A model generated the notes under the pieces. The model was not told the DNA's origin. It saw only the letters and a list, made by a program, of their open reading frames with translations, and made no database searches. Below, in pieces: positions 6,251-6,322 of a stretch of DNA of 6,322 bases. Source of the DNA: an uncultured Clostridia bacterium. GTDB taxonomy: Bacteria > Bacillota > Clostridia > Christensenellales > UBA1242. The translations under genes and the position numbers were made by a program. Location: positions 1 to 6,322 of the forward strand of contig CALWRL010000041.1 in NCBI GenBank assembly GCA_944383945.1. Direction: 5' to 3'. Every line of letters begins with the position of its first letter. Position 1 is the stretch's first letter.

Positions 6251-6322
6251 AGGAGGTGATCCAGCGGCACCTTCCGATACCGCTACCTTGTTACGACTTC
6301 ACCCCAGTCATTGGTTTTACCT
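6249..6322 (-). rRNA. rrs: 16S ribosomal RNA, 3' end only
   Basis: The minus strand carries the universal 3' end of 16S rRNA. It shows the 3' strand of helix 44 with GGGGTGAAGTCGTAACAAGG (decoding adenines A1492/A1493 of E. coli numbering at 6299/6298), helix 45 with its GGAA loop (the adenines dimethylated by KsgA in most bacteria), and GGATCACCTCC ending in U residues. The mature end is placed at about 6249 by comparison with other bacteria. Helix 45 reads AGCGGUAUC/GGUGCCGCU, fully paired if G·U is allowed. Only about 74 of ~1500 nt are present; the rest is beyond the right edge. Confidence 0.97.

Noticed and set aside
1..6322. Mobile element, CRISPR array or phage defence system
   Set aside because: No transposase, integrase, terminal repeats, spacer-repeat pattern or defence domain is visible; apart from the giant gene the content is housekeeping.

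Overview
The window is very AT-rich, and every gene I can support lies on the minus strand. It suggests a low-GC Bacillota-like bacterium, possibly an uncultivated clostridial or Mollicutes-related gut lineage. The grounds are the strong AGGAGG-type ribosome binding sites, the rpsF-ssb-rpsR order, the S6, SSB and S18 sequences and the 16S 3' end. I cannot name a genus. All Trp codons I read are TGG, stops are TAA or TAG, and I met no in-frame TGA, so nothing points to a recoded TGA.

Reading in the direction of transcription (high to low coordinates), the right edge holds the last ~74 nt of a 16S rRNA gene, including helix 45 and the anti-Shine-Dalgarno end. Three consecutive local hairpins follow (6250-6173), then ~160 nt without a gene, then a strong rho-independent terminator (6010-5981). 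No tRNA or 23S rRNA follows, so this 16S gene looks like a stand-alone (unlinked) transcription unit. An extremely A-rich gene-free spacer separates it from the next promoter.

The second unit is the classical rpsF-ssb-rpsR operon. It has a TTGCAA-17-TAATAT promoter with an extended -10, a structured leader of about 80 nt, three tightly spaced genes each with its own ribosome binding site, and two tandem terminators directly after rpsR. S6 and S18 bind each other and the central domain of 16S rRNA, so their operon sits next to the gene of the RNA they bind.

The third unit has its own near-consensus promoter (TTGACT-17-TATAAT). It encodes one very long uninterrupted frame that runs from 4488 off the left edge: at least 1496 codons, with no end in the window. 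The product has a lysine-rich N-terminus, one transmembrane segment, and then an all-beta-looking extracellular part. That part contains stretches resembling bacterial Ig-like (BIG2-type) domains and a recurring F-x-[IF]-x-[LI]-x-[VI]-[AV]-P-N strand motif. It is most likely a giant membrane-anchored surface protein of unknown function, and it is the least understood item here.
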